Source of the DNA: Pestalotiopsis fici W106-1
Lineage: Eukaryota; Ascomycota; Sordariomycetes; Amphisphaeriales; Sporocadaceae
Direction of reading: 5' to 3'
NCBI RefSeq assembly: GCF_000516985.1
Contig: NW_006917095.1
Span: forward strand, 803,520 to 867,519
DNA: 64,000 bases
The translations under genes were made by a program, and so were the position numbers. Below, in pieces: positions 34,746 through 45,790 of the stretch. The notes beneath the pieces were generated by a model that saw nothing but the letters and a program-made list of their open reading frames with translations, did no database searches and had not been told where the DNA came from. Position 1 is the first letter of the stretch, and every line of letters starts with the position of its first letter.

Positions 34746-36974
34746 ATGGCATCGATAGCCGAGCAATCATATAACATGTTCCCCCGGCCTACGGAGCACC
34801 AGGACTTCCTGCTCTACTCGGAGCAGCAAGCAGGATCCGGATACGCCTCACCACCAATGGATAACCAATACAGCCCAGACGCCTTTGGCTTTCCTCACAC
34901 ATCTGGCTTCGAGGTCAACCCATTGTACGCAGACTTTGCCCACATGACATATGGTGGAAGGACATCGCCTGGCGCATACACAGAGGATGCAGAGCTGCGC
35001 GTGCCTTCGTCGAATATGTCCACAACGTCGGCTTCGTCGTCGAACATGGGCTCGCCTCATTCTCACAGTGGCCAACTAGCCTACGTCCCAGAGTATAGCC
35101 ACAACTCGCTGGGTGTAAATCCCAGCATCGTGAGCCACGATAATTACTTTACTGGAACAGAGTACACCACGTACATGCCGGCACAGATGGAGGGCTACGA
35201 CATGACTTATGCCGACAGCAAGCCCGGATTCGTTGGTAAGTTGGCACAAGTTCCTCGAAGTCTCCCGCAACTCGATTCCTCTCTGGATGCACTTGACACG
35301 GCGATGCCGCCAAGTGCAATATCATCTCTTGGGTCAACGTTCATGTCTTCTTCTTCTTCTTCTACACCAACAAGCGCAGCCTTGTTTTCTCCTGTCTCTT
35401 CAGCACCTTCTGTGATTTCTCCTGTAATGACTGCCTCGGCGCAGTGGAGTAGCCCAATCAGTCCTGTGACGCCAGCCAATTCTTCTTCCACTTCGCGCTT
35501 TTCTTTCTTTTCTCAGAGTAGTGGGCATTTTGTTGCTCCTCTTGACTCTTATTGTCGGTTTTCCTCTGTCTAATCCGCCTGATAACTTTTTTTTTTGTTG
35601 ATGCTTGACGATGCGACCAAAGTGCTGACTCACCTGCGTGGCTTAGATCCCTCCCTTATCCATCCAGAAATACGCGGACCTATGGGGCCACCCATGCAGG
35701 GTTACGACAACACCTTTTCGCAAAACCACCAATATCCCACTTCACCCGCACTTTCAGGAGCAACTTCACCGGTTCCTGGCATTAGAAATGGCAGCGCTTC
35801 GCCCTACGTTCCCGGCTTCCAGTACAGCCCTTTTGCAGTTCCTCAACACCACGGCAGACGGCCCAGCATGTCTTCCTTCCAATCTCCCCAGGAGTACTCG
35901 TATAGCGGCGATGAGTCCAAGGAAAAGCAAAGATGCCCGCATCCCGACTGTGGTAAGACCTTCAAGGACCTGAAGGCGCACATGTTGACGCACCAGACGG
36001 AGCGACCGGAAAAGTGCCCGATCCAGACGTGCGATTACCACATCAAGGGTTTCGCGCGAAAGTACGACAAGAACCGACACACCTTGACCCACTACAAAGG
36101 GACAATGGTGTGCGGTTTCTGCCCTGGATCGGGTTCGGCGGCTGAGAAGTCGTTTAACCGCGCGGATGTCTTCAAGAGGCATCTTACTGCCGTCCACGGT
36201 GTAGAGCAGACACCACCCAACAGCCGCAAGAAGTCTTCTGGTGCCAACAACAGCGGCAAGAAGCTGACTGGATACGCATCGGACGCCACCGGCAAGTGTT
36301 CGACCTGTAGCGTCACCTTCTCCAACGCTCAGGACTTTTACGAGCACTTGGACGACTGTGTGCTTCGCATCGTTCAGCAGGAGGACCCCGCAGAAGCCGT
36401 CAACGCACGGCGGCTGGCCGAGGTCGAAAACGACGGCGAGGTTCACCAGACCCTGGAGAAGAACTCCCTTCCCCTCACGACCCAGACTACCAGCCTGTCT
36501 GACGAGGAGGATGATGAGGAGATGGGCGAGGACGATGACGAGGAGGACTTCAAGGGTCGCAAGGCCTCACCCAAGTCGAGGAAGGGTAACCCTGCCAACG
36601 GTGTGCAAAAGTCGCGCGGCATGACGCACTCCCGCGGTGGTGTACCCGTGGCGGTCAAGTCCAAGAGCCGAAAGAACCGACGGGACTACCCATCGTCATG
36701 GGGCTTCGACAAGGGCCAGATGACGATGAAGAAGCGAGTCATGGCTGTCTTTGACGGCCCACGGCGACTTGCCAAGGACGACATGATGCTCTCGACTGAG
36801 CACGAGGTGCGCATCAAGCTTGCCGACGGCAAGTACGTCACGGACCTGGACGTGCAGACCTTGAAGCGCGCGCAGGGCTTCCTCGACGCCACCGATGAGG
36901 AGAAGGGCATGTGGATCTCGGACGACCCAACCGAGGAGGACATGCGCAAGATGCTCGAGCTCTCTGCACAATAA
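34746..36974 (+). CDS. C2H2 zinc-finger transcription factor
   Basis: Two exons, 34746-35235 and 35647-36974, with a 411-base phase-1 intron (GTAAGT...TTAG); 605 residues. Start context is tcgcaATGgca. The N-terminal ~255 residues are Ser/Tyr/Pro/Gln-rich, like an activation region. From about residue 260: finger 1 CPHPDCGKTF with HMLTH, finger 2 CPIQTCDYHIKGFARKYDKNRH with H, then an atypical finger CGFCPGSGSAAEKSFNRADVFKRH with H. At about 381-401 there is a C2HC-like CSTCSVTF...HLDDC. An acidic run (DEEDDEEMGEDDDEEDF) and a basic patch (KSKSRKNRRDYPSSWGF) follow. The C-terminus is conserved-looking (MTMKKRVMAVFDGPRRL). I recognise the family as a Sordariomycete C2H2 regulator but not a specific named gene. 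The 17-kb gene-free upstream region suggests complex regulation. Confidence 0.88.
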
Positions 36975-38525
36975 ATCCTTGATGCCTTTTATTGAACTTC
37001 ATCACCATCACGCCTCATCTTACATATCACCTCGGCTAAGCCGCGTATATACTTGTCTACTAGTTGATACCTTTGGGATAAAAGGACAAACCTCTACAGT
37101 ACACTGAGACGACAACTACAATCGAAAATGAACAAAAAGAGAGATGATCGGAGCATACTTGGCGCAGGCTTGGATCGTGTTTATCTTGGTGGGACTAATG
37201 ATGACACTGTTTTTTTGGGGTATGGTGTCTTTATATTTTCATTCTTCTCTGGTTGGGACAACCATCAAAAAGAGCGACTTGGTTTTTTCTTATACTACAT
37301 TGCTACCAAAAGGGATTGGAGCAATTATACTACTGACATCTGCATGGAGGGAAATCTGGATTATGGATTTTCTTATTATTTTGAAAGCGAAAGCCTGGGA
37401 ACCCGATGGATTTTAACATCAAAACTTGTATTTAAATCACCGAGGGAGCGTGGTGAAGATACCCTGTTTATTAACTATAACTCTACACTATACTGTCTTT
37501 TGACTTGCCGTATTGCAATTGTGAATACAACCCGTCGTCTGCCGACTAATCAACACCCCCGACACGAAGAGATCATGGGAAGGATATTTGAGATTGCGTC
37601 AGCAATAAGACAGACCACGGCTGCCACTTTCTCAATTGTAAATTGTCTGTACATTAGATTGTTCACATCATAAGAGATTCATGTAATCGTCACACATGCG
37701 GAAGAGATACCCGTAAGCCGATGCAGCCAAAACAGAAACTGCACCTTGACTCATTTGTCTACGTACATAAGAGAGTGGAAAAGGAAAAAGTGAGGTCCGA
37801 CATGGGCTTGAATGTGTCACTTTCCCTCCACCCTTTTCCATCAAGAAAAAGAAAATAAAAGATGTCCTCGAGGCTGCGACCGGTGTGTGTAAAAGAAGGG
37901 ACGGGATATTGTGTCGACTCGGTACTAGTATGAATGTATGTACTGTGTATGTGGACAGCACACCCACACACCCTGACTGCCCCAATCTCATCTGGGGCCA
38001 GTCTGATTGGACAAACAACGAGATCCCAGTTGCCCATCTGCTGCATTCCCAGGGTCCTCTTATTGGAGAGCAAATTTTGGCAAGTTGCTTCTTTTCCCAT
38101 CGTCCTACTTTATGCACCATTCTGCTTCACACAAGCCACAAGCCCGCCCGCCTACACACACACACACAGAGACACACATATGACTTATGCTTCTTATCCT
38201 GGGATTGCTGGTTGATCTTCTCCACAGGGACTTTTGGGAAAAGGTAAAGCGCGTGTGGGGGGATCTTCCCTCGAATCCAGGATTGCCCATGCAAAGAGAA
38301 ACCCTTCCGCATCTTCCATCTTTCTTTTGAATTTCTTATTCTAGACGGAAAACATGGGGGCTTATGACAAATCAAAAATGTACCTATGTAGGAGGGAGGG
38401 ACAATGTCTAGGGTGACAAGGGAAAAAGAAATAAAAAGTATGCCAATCCCGCCTTGCAGAAATACATTGAATGCCTAGGTAGATAGTCACATTTGGCGTT
38501 TAGGGGGGACTCCTGCTCCCTCGCC

Positions 38526-38554
<29 letters not shown>
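38526..38554. repeat. A29 homopolymer
   Basis: Uninterrupted run of about 29 adenines in noncoding DNA. Confidence 0.85.
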
Positions 38555-38556
<2 letters not shown>

Positions 38557-39020
38557 AACCTCAGAATTCTTTTTCGTGACTCGGCGCGCCGGTGCCTCCC
38601 GTCTGACGAAGTAGTTGCTCTGACGATGAACATGCGACGTCTGCCTAGGTATTGAGGTGAATTAAACCAAGACGACGCATTGGATACCTCACAATGGCCC
38701 TCAAAATCTTGTCTTTATGCACAATGTATGACACAGCCTACTATATCCACGTAGGGTATGCCGTATTTTCTGGTTATTCTTGGTACATGGGGTAAAACGA
38801 GGAGGAATACTGCAGAAAAAGATGAAATGGTCAGGTGGTAGGTAGGTAGCTGGTGGTGCTGTGGCCGATTCTTTCACTGGCCGCTATAAACGGTGCACTG
38901 CCGCCCGGACTGACCCGAACAGCGACTGGGGTTGGGGTGGATAACCTCCAAGACTTTACAAAAATAATCCTTTCGATTGCGCTATACTCTTCCGAGCACA
39001 CAGAGTCTGAAAGGACACAC

Positions 39021-39103
39021 AAAAAAAAAAAAAANAAAAAAAAACCAGGTGGTCCAGATTCCAAGTGCCAGGAGCGGTGGAAGGGGGGGGGGGGGGGGGG
39101 GGG
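39021..39103. repeat. Poly-A with ambiguous base (N at 39035) and nearby poly-G21
   Basis: A 24-base A tract contains the only N I noticed. Forty bases later a run of 21 G follows (39083-39103). Both lengths are probably uncertain in the assembly. Confidence 0.85.
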
Positions 39104-40003
39104 ACCTTAACCTACTCTACTATGTACATTGAACACCGCCCCCAAGTTCCAGGGAAATCATATGCGCTGCGCCTCCCCTTGGGCAGCACCCGACAATTTG
39201 GATATGGTAATGACGCACGCATCGAAACGGAACAGCGGCAACCCACTTTGTTTCTCTTTGCTTTTGAGTTTCTCGTCAATCTAACATTGAATACATACAG
39301 ATTTGTTTGGCCCGATCGGAATTGTCCGAGGGGTTTTTCTTTTTTTTTTGCTCTTGTGGTGGAAGGATTCTTGTTGCCTTGTTCTCTTCTTCTTCTTCTT
39401 CTTTCCATGCCCAGTGCCCGGGGTATGTTTCACTCAGAAGGAAAGTGCTACATCAAGGGTAATCAGTCGGCGATCTGACGGGGTGTGCGGGGACGAGAAG
39501 CAATAACCAAATTCAGGGCGTACGAAACAAGAAAAGAAAAGAAGTCATAGGTAGAAGTAGTGCAGGAGATTGTGATACTGTGATTAAATTATTCGCGCAA
39601 ACCATGCATCGGCACGGACCGTAGTTGCTTTGCTCATTCGGAGCGGTTCTGATAATGGATTTTTCATTTTCTTGTCTGCACGGTCAAAGCCCCGCCCGGA
39701 TCCTCCGCTTCTTCCCCCGGCATCGTGAATCCCGGGCGTTGCTGCTGATTTGCAAACTCCGCATCCCGGGCATATCTTGATGGTTTAAGGCATTGATTTG
39801 ACAACCTGTTTCCGACCTTACCCCCATCGGTGTGGGTCGCTTAGCAGCTCTCTCTTTGGATAGGGTGACGTCAAATTTTTGATCCGGCAAAGAGTGGATA
39901 AGGCGGCCCGTATTCCTTCACCCATCACACAGACGCAAGACAGATATAGTCGCAACCAGGGCGTGACATCGTGGTTGGTTAGTCCTTCTCCATACCTACA
40001 GCC

Positions 40004-40966
40004 ATGTCCCTGACCCAGCGCCTCACGTCGGTCACCGTCTCGGTGGACCCGGAAGACTTTCTGGGCGAGTCCCTGGGCGTCATCTTTCCCGACGACGTGA
40101 CGACCCAGCACGGCGACGCCGCCAATGCTCTGCGCTACACCTCGCCGCACTTACCCAAGCCGTTTCACATCCGACTCGCTGATCCGGACACCGAGGACGA
40201 GCGCCGTCTCTTTAGCCACTATCTGTGGAACGCGTCGCTTTTGCTGGCCGAGTTTGTCGAGGCCGGGTCCTTGGGCCTGAAGCTCGACAAGCCTCTGGGG
40301 TGCGGCGCGAGCGCTGCCGGCGACGACACGGGCGATTCCTTGCCTGCCCCGAGACCGGGGCGGCTTTCCGAGAGTAGTTTTGACGTCGGCGGTCTCTCCA
40401 CCATTGAGCTGGGCAGCGGCACGGCCCTGCCGAGCATCATGGCCGCCGTCCTGAGCGCATCCCGCGTCGCCGCAACCGATTACCCGGCCCCACCCATCAT
40501 GGAGATACTCCGTACCAATGTATCCTCCAACACGCAAGCCGCATTCGCACCGGTGGGACGCTCCGTCGCCTCGTCGGTCGTTGTCGAGGGTCACGCATGG
40601 GGCGAGGTATCGTCGGAAGCCTTTGCGGCCGAGCACCGCGGCCGCTTTGATCGAGTCCTCGCCTGCGACTGTCTCTGGATGCCGTGGCAACACGATAACC
40701 TGCGGCGGTCTATTGAGTGGTTTCTGTCCGATGATGGCAACGCACGCGCCTGGCTTGTCGCTGGTTTTCACACGGGCCGACACAATATGAGTGGCTTCTT
40801 CGATACCGACAAATTGGCAGCCGCCGGCCTCGAGCTCGAGAGCATCTGGGAGCGGGATGTCGAGGGCGAGGAGAGAGACTGGGCGGTCGAACGTTTAGAC
40901 GACGGTAATCGGAAGCGGTGGCTAGTCGTTGCAAGTCTCAAGAAGCTACCCAAGCTGCAGTCGTGA
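40004..40966 (+). CDS. NNT1: NNT1/EFM7-type class I methyltransferase
   Basis: Single exon, 320 residues, ATG at 40004 (MSLTQRLTSV). Proteins of this family (Methyltransf_16; yeast Nnt1/Efm7) are SAM-dependent; the yeast protein is described both as a nicotinamide N-methyltransferase and as the enzyme that methylates the N-terminus and nearby Lys of eEF1A. Visible: the family opening FPDDVTTQHGD and LWNASLLLAEFVEAG, SAM motif I IELGSGTALPSI (about 133-144), acidic loop VAATDYP, and the post-motif ACDCLWMPWQHDNL followed by WLVAGFHTG. The middle holds a Gly/Ala/Asp-rich insertion (GCGASAAGDDTGDS) before motif I. The coding sequence is markedly more GC-rich than the flanks. Confidence 0.88.
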   Translation: MSLTQRLTSVTVSVDPEDFLGESLGVIFPDDVTTQHGDAANALRYTSPHLPKPFHIRLADPDTEDERRLFSHYLWNASLLLAEFVEAGSLGLKLDKPLGCGASAAGDDTGDSLPAPRPGRLSESSFDVGGLSTIELGSGTALPSIMAAVLSASRVAATDYPAPPIMEILRTNVSSNTQAAFAPVGRSVASSVVVEGHAWGEVSSEAFAAEHRGRFDRVLACDCLWMPWQHDNLRRSIEWFLSDDGNARAWLVAGFHTGRHNMSGFFDTDKLAAAGLELESIWERDVEGEERDWAVERLDDGNRKRWLVVASLKKLPKLQS

Positions 40967-41778
40967 AAAACGGGCAATCCATTCTTTGTCGGTCCTTGAT
41001 ATCCTGTTGTTTATTCGGCCGCGGTTCCATCCAATTCTTCTGCACAAGACCTTCAACTGCCAAAAACTCAATACCTATACACTTTCTCTGCAAGACGAGA
41101 GATATAGGCGCATTATATAACACAAAAGTCCTGGGGATCAGCGCCGGCCCTATTTCTTCAGCCTACCGGTATCCGCTTTCAGCTCGTCCATCCCTGGCTA
41201 CAATAGAATCTTGGCAGCGCACCAGATTTCAGCGCGCTGGCTTAGAGAGGAGCATGTCTTTCAGCTCAACCCCTTAGCCCTCATGTTATTGGCCGTGGAG
41301 ACACGCTCGTGGAGACAGTGGCATCTGCGCATTGCTGTAGACCCTTCCCAGAAACCCACTTATGAGTTCAGCTGCGTTCAATAGCAATAGGAGTTCAAAC
41401 ATTACGGTCACAATGGGCTCCATTGCCACGATTCAACCTAACATGGAAAGAGTATGCTGCACGTAGGTATCACCAAACCGAGCCACGTAGGAGAAAAGTC
41501 TTTCCACAATAACGAGAGTTTCTCTCGTACCGCTATTTGTGTATGGATATTGATAGATTCCGTAGTCCGGATCTTGGTACTAGATAACCAGGCAATCTAG
41601 TGAATGCTCAACCATCACTTAACTCCTCGTGAACATGAAGAGTGCCAACCACACGATATAGCAACCCAGGGGTATCGTTCCAATTTGGTCATGGTACACA
41701 CCTATTTTCCAGCTGAACACTGGTCAAACCCAGAAAGACGCCACGCTAGAAGACAATAAAAGGATAAGGGGTGTACAC
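40967..41778. other. Convergent intergenic region
   Basis: 812 bases between two stop codons. The first ~150 bases look like a methyltransferase 3' UTR. A frame on each strand (60-120 codons) is open but without family resemblance. Nothing else is seen. Confidence 0.5.
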
Positions 41779-42971
41779 TCAGTACCAGGCACAGTACCTG
41801 AAGTAACACTCCGGACATGGATTGTATAGCGTTCCATGATCGTCAAACAGGTGTTCCAAGACCATCACCTGGGCCTCCACTGCTCTTTTAGGCGAAGGTC
41901 GCATCGTCCCTTGGGAAGTATATGGGAATAATGCCTTACGAAGCACCTTGCCTGTAGTCTTCCATTCTTTCTGATCCACCTTCATCCATCTGTGGCAACG
42001 GCAGCCGGCTCGGAAGGTCAGGTGCTTGATTTGAGAGAGCGTTGACTGGCGCAGATCGTAGAGAAAGAACTTTGTGATGGGTACATGTTTGAAGAGAGGG
42101 CCTATGGCTATGTTGGTAAATGAAATTCCGGCCAATGGTAAAATTCAACGCAAAAAGTCAAGTGACCTAACTCACAGCAAATACAGAATTCGTTCATTTT
42201 GTAGAGAACGGGCGTGGCTTCAAAGTCGATTTGTTTGCATGTCTGCAGGATGGCTGTCTGGGGTCTCCAGAAAGGCTCCGGTCTCCTAGAGTGAGACGTC
42301 GAACAGGCTGGACAAAGGAACCCGTCAACAGGCTGTTGCCGACGGAATGGTGATATTGCAATCTTCTCGGGCGACAGGAGAAGAATGTCATAAATCATCC
42401 ACCGCAACTCTAGGGGAAGATTTTCCAGCAGATAGCATGACTGTTTTGGCTACCGAGATTTTAGTAATCCATACACTCATGTCCAGGTATTGGTGTATCA
42501 AGAACACAAGAACCAAGCACTCGGCAAATCTGCTCCAAGATGCGCAACGCTTTCGTATATATTAAACAGCAGACAAGATGCTTTTTGACAGGGCAGACCC
42601 CAGATGCATTGAGAACTCAGATTCAGCCATGGAATCAGCCTGGCATGACTGGGGAGAACTTGGTGACCTGCGCAATATGTATTCAAAAGTTCCCTCGAGA
42701 GCTTTTTGTGCCATGGTCCGCTCATTGCATGAGGGGCAACGAAGTAGAAGAAGGTGCAAATGAAAACGAGTCTCTTCATGCCGGATAAAGAATTTTCACG
42801 ACAAGAAGTATAGCAAGTGCTCACCTGATCCTGCTTTTTGGGTAGTGTCGAATCAGAAGCCACGCCTAGAGATCGTCCCGTGGATCTTTTCGCGGCCCTC
42901 ACGATCGCCGGCTTCGCTTTGGCGGAAAGACCCTGCAGACCGGCCTTCTTTGGAATTGGAGAGGCCCCCAT
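41779..42971 (-). CDS. Small 2EXR/F-box-like domain protein, spliced
   Basis: Proposed exons 42971-42825, 42440-42176 and 42107-41779; phases agree and sum to 741 bases, 246 residues. Exon 1 is basic (PIPKKAGLQGLSAKAKPAIVR). Exon 2 begins SCYLLENLPLELRWMIYDIL, followed by AILQTCKQIDFEATPVLYKMNEF; this 'LPLELR..IYD...LQTCKQI..EATPVLY' pattern is the hallmark of fungal 2EXR/F-box-like proteins. Exon 3 continues IGPLFKHVPITKF and ends with Cys-rich YNPCPECYFRYCAWY. The first intron is long (384 bases) and contains another open stretch with CPSCNERTMAQKA, which could be a skipped or missed exon. Function unknown; many such proteins are lineage-specific. Exon 1 assignment is the weakest part. Confidence 0.55.
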
Positions 42972-45790
42972 GGTGCTTGCTACACGAGGACGCCAGAATA
43001 GCAGATCAAGGCATCCCCGTACCTCAAGGTAGGCAGCACGGCCTGCAAGGATCTCTTTGTTTTGCGCGCTGGCCGGTGTATCGTGAGGGGAAGACCCTAA
43101 ATGTATGTGTCGCAGATGGTGGTTGATGGATGATCGACGACAAGGGGAATAAGCGATGGCGATGTTGATGATGACGATGATGCTGCTTGGTTGATTGAAG
43201 TCACCAAGCGAATGGATGACAGCTTGGAGATCGGGGGGGGCGGCGTTTCGCCCTCAAAGGCAAGGTGCCCCAAGCTACCTCTGGATTGGACCTATCGACT
43301 TGTGTGCTCGTAAGGCAACTGCTACTGGTTGGCGTTGATGCATCTCCAGAGTTAGTATATTATTGGGAGGCGACCGTTTTTGGAGAGCTAGCTTGGCAGG
43401 AGCTCTACCTTGGCAACCAATGTGCAGTATACTCGCGCAATCCCCCGCGTGGAGCTCACTAAGAATGCACTGAGGCATTGTACTCTATACATTCTCACAG
43501 TGGGGTAATCTGGAAAGCTCAGTGCTATTGGCAACCTCATCACAGTGGCAGCAAATATCACATTTGAACCTGCACAATCCAATGTCCTAAGCTACAGCTA
43601 CAGCTACAGCTGAGAGCAATGGTCCATATGCACTTCTGTGTTAGTGCTGGTTCTTGAATGGATTCAGATCGGCTGCAACATCGACTCAATATCTATTGTT
43701 GAAATCGTACAATGAGTAAATGACTCTCGCGGCCTGTTGTTACCTCTGCAGTGGATTAAGAGCTTGCGCAGTGCCGCATTCGTTTGGTCCACGGGTATGA
43801 TTCTGCGAGGCATCGATGGATTCCGGAAATATCAGTCATACTTAGGCCTATACCGACTCTGAGCTCAAGCAGATTATCATTGCGTCAGAAATTCATGTCA
43901 AGCTACAAATAAGATACCCATTGACGATTAACACTGGATCATCCTTGCTGTTTAGAGGATGATCCGCACTTTGTAGACATTGCCTAACTGGGGAAGCTTG
44001 AGAGGTCGATTCGAGTTTTGGTTGGTCGAGCCAATGCGGGGATCCGAAAGATGAATTTCAGGAGGGCTGGGACAGTGCATGAGTGCGTGGTTTGAAAGGG
44101 TCTCGTTTGTCGTCATCTTGATCATCGCGGGATGGAAAGAGTTTTTGCTACCCTCACGTCAAGCCATGTTACATGTGGAAGGATTTTCTGTTGTGGTGTG
44201 ATGTGTGATTGAAAGCATGGTACAGCAAAGCATGTCAGCAAAAGTCATGTCGGCTCGCGGCATACTGCAGATGCAGTACATTGCAGTAATAAGAGACTGG
44301 CGTGATCCGGCGGAAATGACAACAATTTCTCAAATATCATAAACATGGCTTTAATATATTGTTGCTAACCGTCACGCATTTTGGGCAGTCGTTCGCGGCG
44401 ACGGCATTGAGCACTGTTAATACGAGTATCTCATACACACGAACAAGCCCACAAATTGTACTTAGTGTACACAAACGTTTTGTCCAAGGGATCAGTCGCC
44501 AAACTTGATTGAAATATTCCAAAGGCAGTTTTGGTTGAGGGGTGCAGACGCAATGTATCTTTGAAAACACCACGTGCGCTCCATCCACACCCGATTGTGG
44601 CTGCTAGACTGCACTATGATGAAATTTGCTGCGGCCAGGGTCCTTAGGGACACGCGGGATTGACCTAGGTTAGCATCTTCCAAAGCAGAGTCGGCTAATG
44701 GAGCTCTGCTGCCAAATTTTCGTGTAGGCAACAAAACCATGATCATCGATTGATGCCATTGCCAACAAGTGCCGGCTGCTCAACGAGCCTCTTTTGCAGC
44801 ATAGCAGGTCGAATAAATCTATCCAATTCCCGAGTGTCTATGCAATCCAACCATGCGGACATCTAGACGGGAACTAAGCCGGCCAGTCCCACTCGCCCTT
44901 CTTTTTGCGCGCAAAATCCCATGGGGACGCAGCACAACATATCCACCAAAACTCCCCTCAGACCCGCCTCGACTCCAGAGTAGTAACTTGAGCAGTCAAA
45001 TCAAACCTTGGTTTCTGTCTCTCGCCGTCGAAACTTCTTTTCCGCATACGCTCCTCGGGTCTCAAGAGGAGTAAATACACACATAAAAAGCCGTTGGTTA
45101 CACCACCTCGGAGATAATATAATATTTGTGACAGCTTTAGCCAGTCACAGTGCCGCCCGCAGTCTGGCGGTTTTCGCTTGGTGGTTGCTTTGGATTGAGG
45201 AGCTCCATCCATGTCCCCAGCTTGACACGCTGGACGCTAGGCCGAACCCGACAAACCCCATGGGCTGCTGGCTCTTGGTGGATAGAGAGATCCAAGCCCA
45301 AGCTCGGTCGAGATCCATGTTCTGTTGAGAAAAGATCAGGTCAGGTCATTTCTCGCTCGCGAAGGAGGAGGAGGAAAAAAAAAAATAAAAAACACCCATA
45401 AACACAGGGCAAGGGTCGAGTCCCCCGATTCTCGGTCTCATTCCCATTTATCTTGCTCTTTGGGTTTGGCTTTGTTTCCCTCGCCCGCTGCGTCACAAAC
45501 CTTTTGTTCGTCCAATTGACACACTCACAACCAACGGGCACTAGTATGGAACACAACTGACCTCATTCGTTTCCTCCCACCTGCCTACCTACCTGCCTAC
45601 TACTCACAGCGACCTACTCTGCTCCACGCGCTGTTTTAACCCGCACTCTGCTGCTGCCATTCACTACCGCTGTCACTTGGCCGCGCGTGTTTTGTTCTGC
45701 CTTGTTTTTACATTTTTTTTTTCTTTGACCTTGTCGAGAGCGATTTGGATTTCGGCCTGGCGTGGATTCGTCACGATTCCTGCACACACA
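42972..45790. other. Intergenic region, divergent 2EXR-like and glycogenin genes
   Basis: 2.8 kb with no supportable gene; frames up to about 100 codons overlap on both strands. A hexamer repeat (agctac, three and a half copies) lies at 43591-43611. 45361-45790 is rich in pyrimidine and A tracts and ends in ctacctacctgcctactac and a T10 run, which fits the glycogenin promoter and leader. Confidence 0.5.

Larger units (their letters stand above)
36975..40003. other. Intergenic region after the C2H2 factor, with homopolymers
   Basis: About 3 kb without a supportable gene. A 181-codon ATG frame at 37128-37673 follows the factor by 150 bases, but a second long frame overlaps it and both look like A+T-rich 3' UTR. 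A29 at 38526-38554, an A tract with one undetermined base at 39021-39044 and G21 at 39083-39103 are present. The last ~100 bases before 40004 would be the promoter of the methyltransferase gene. Confidence 0.55.
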
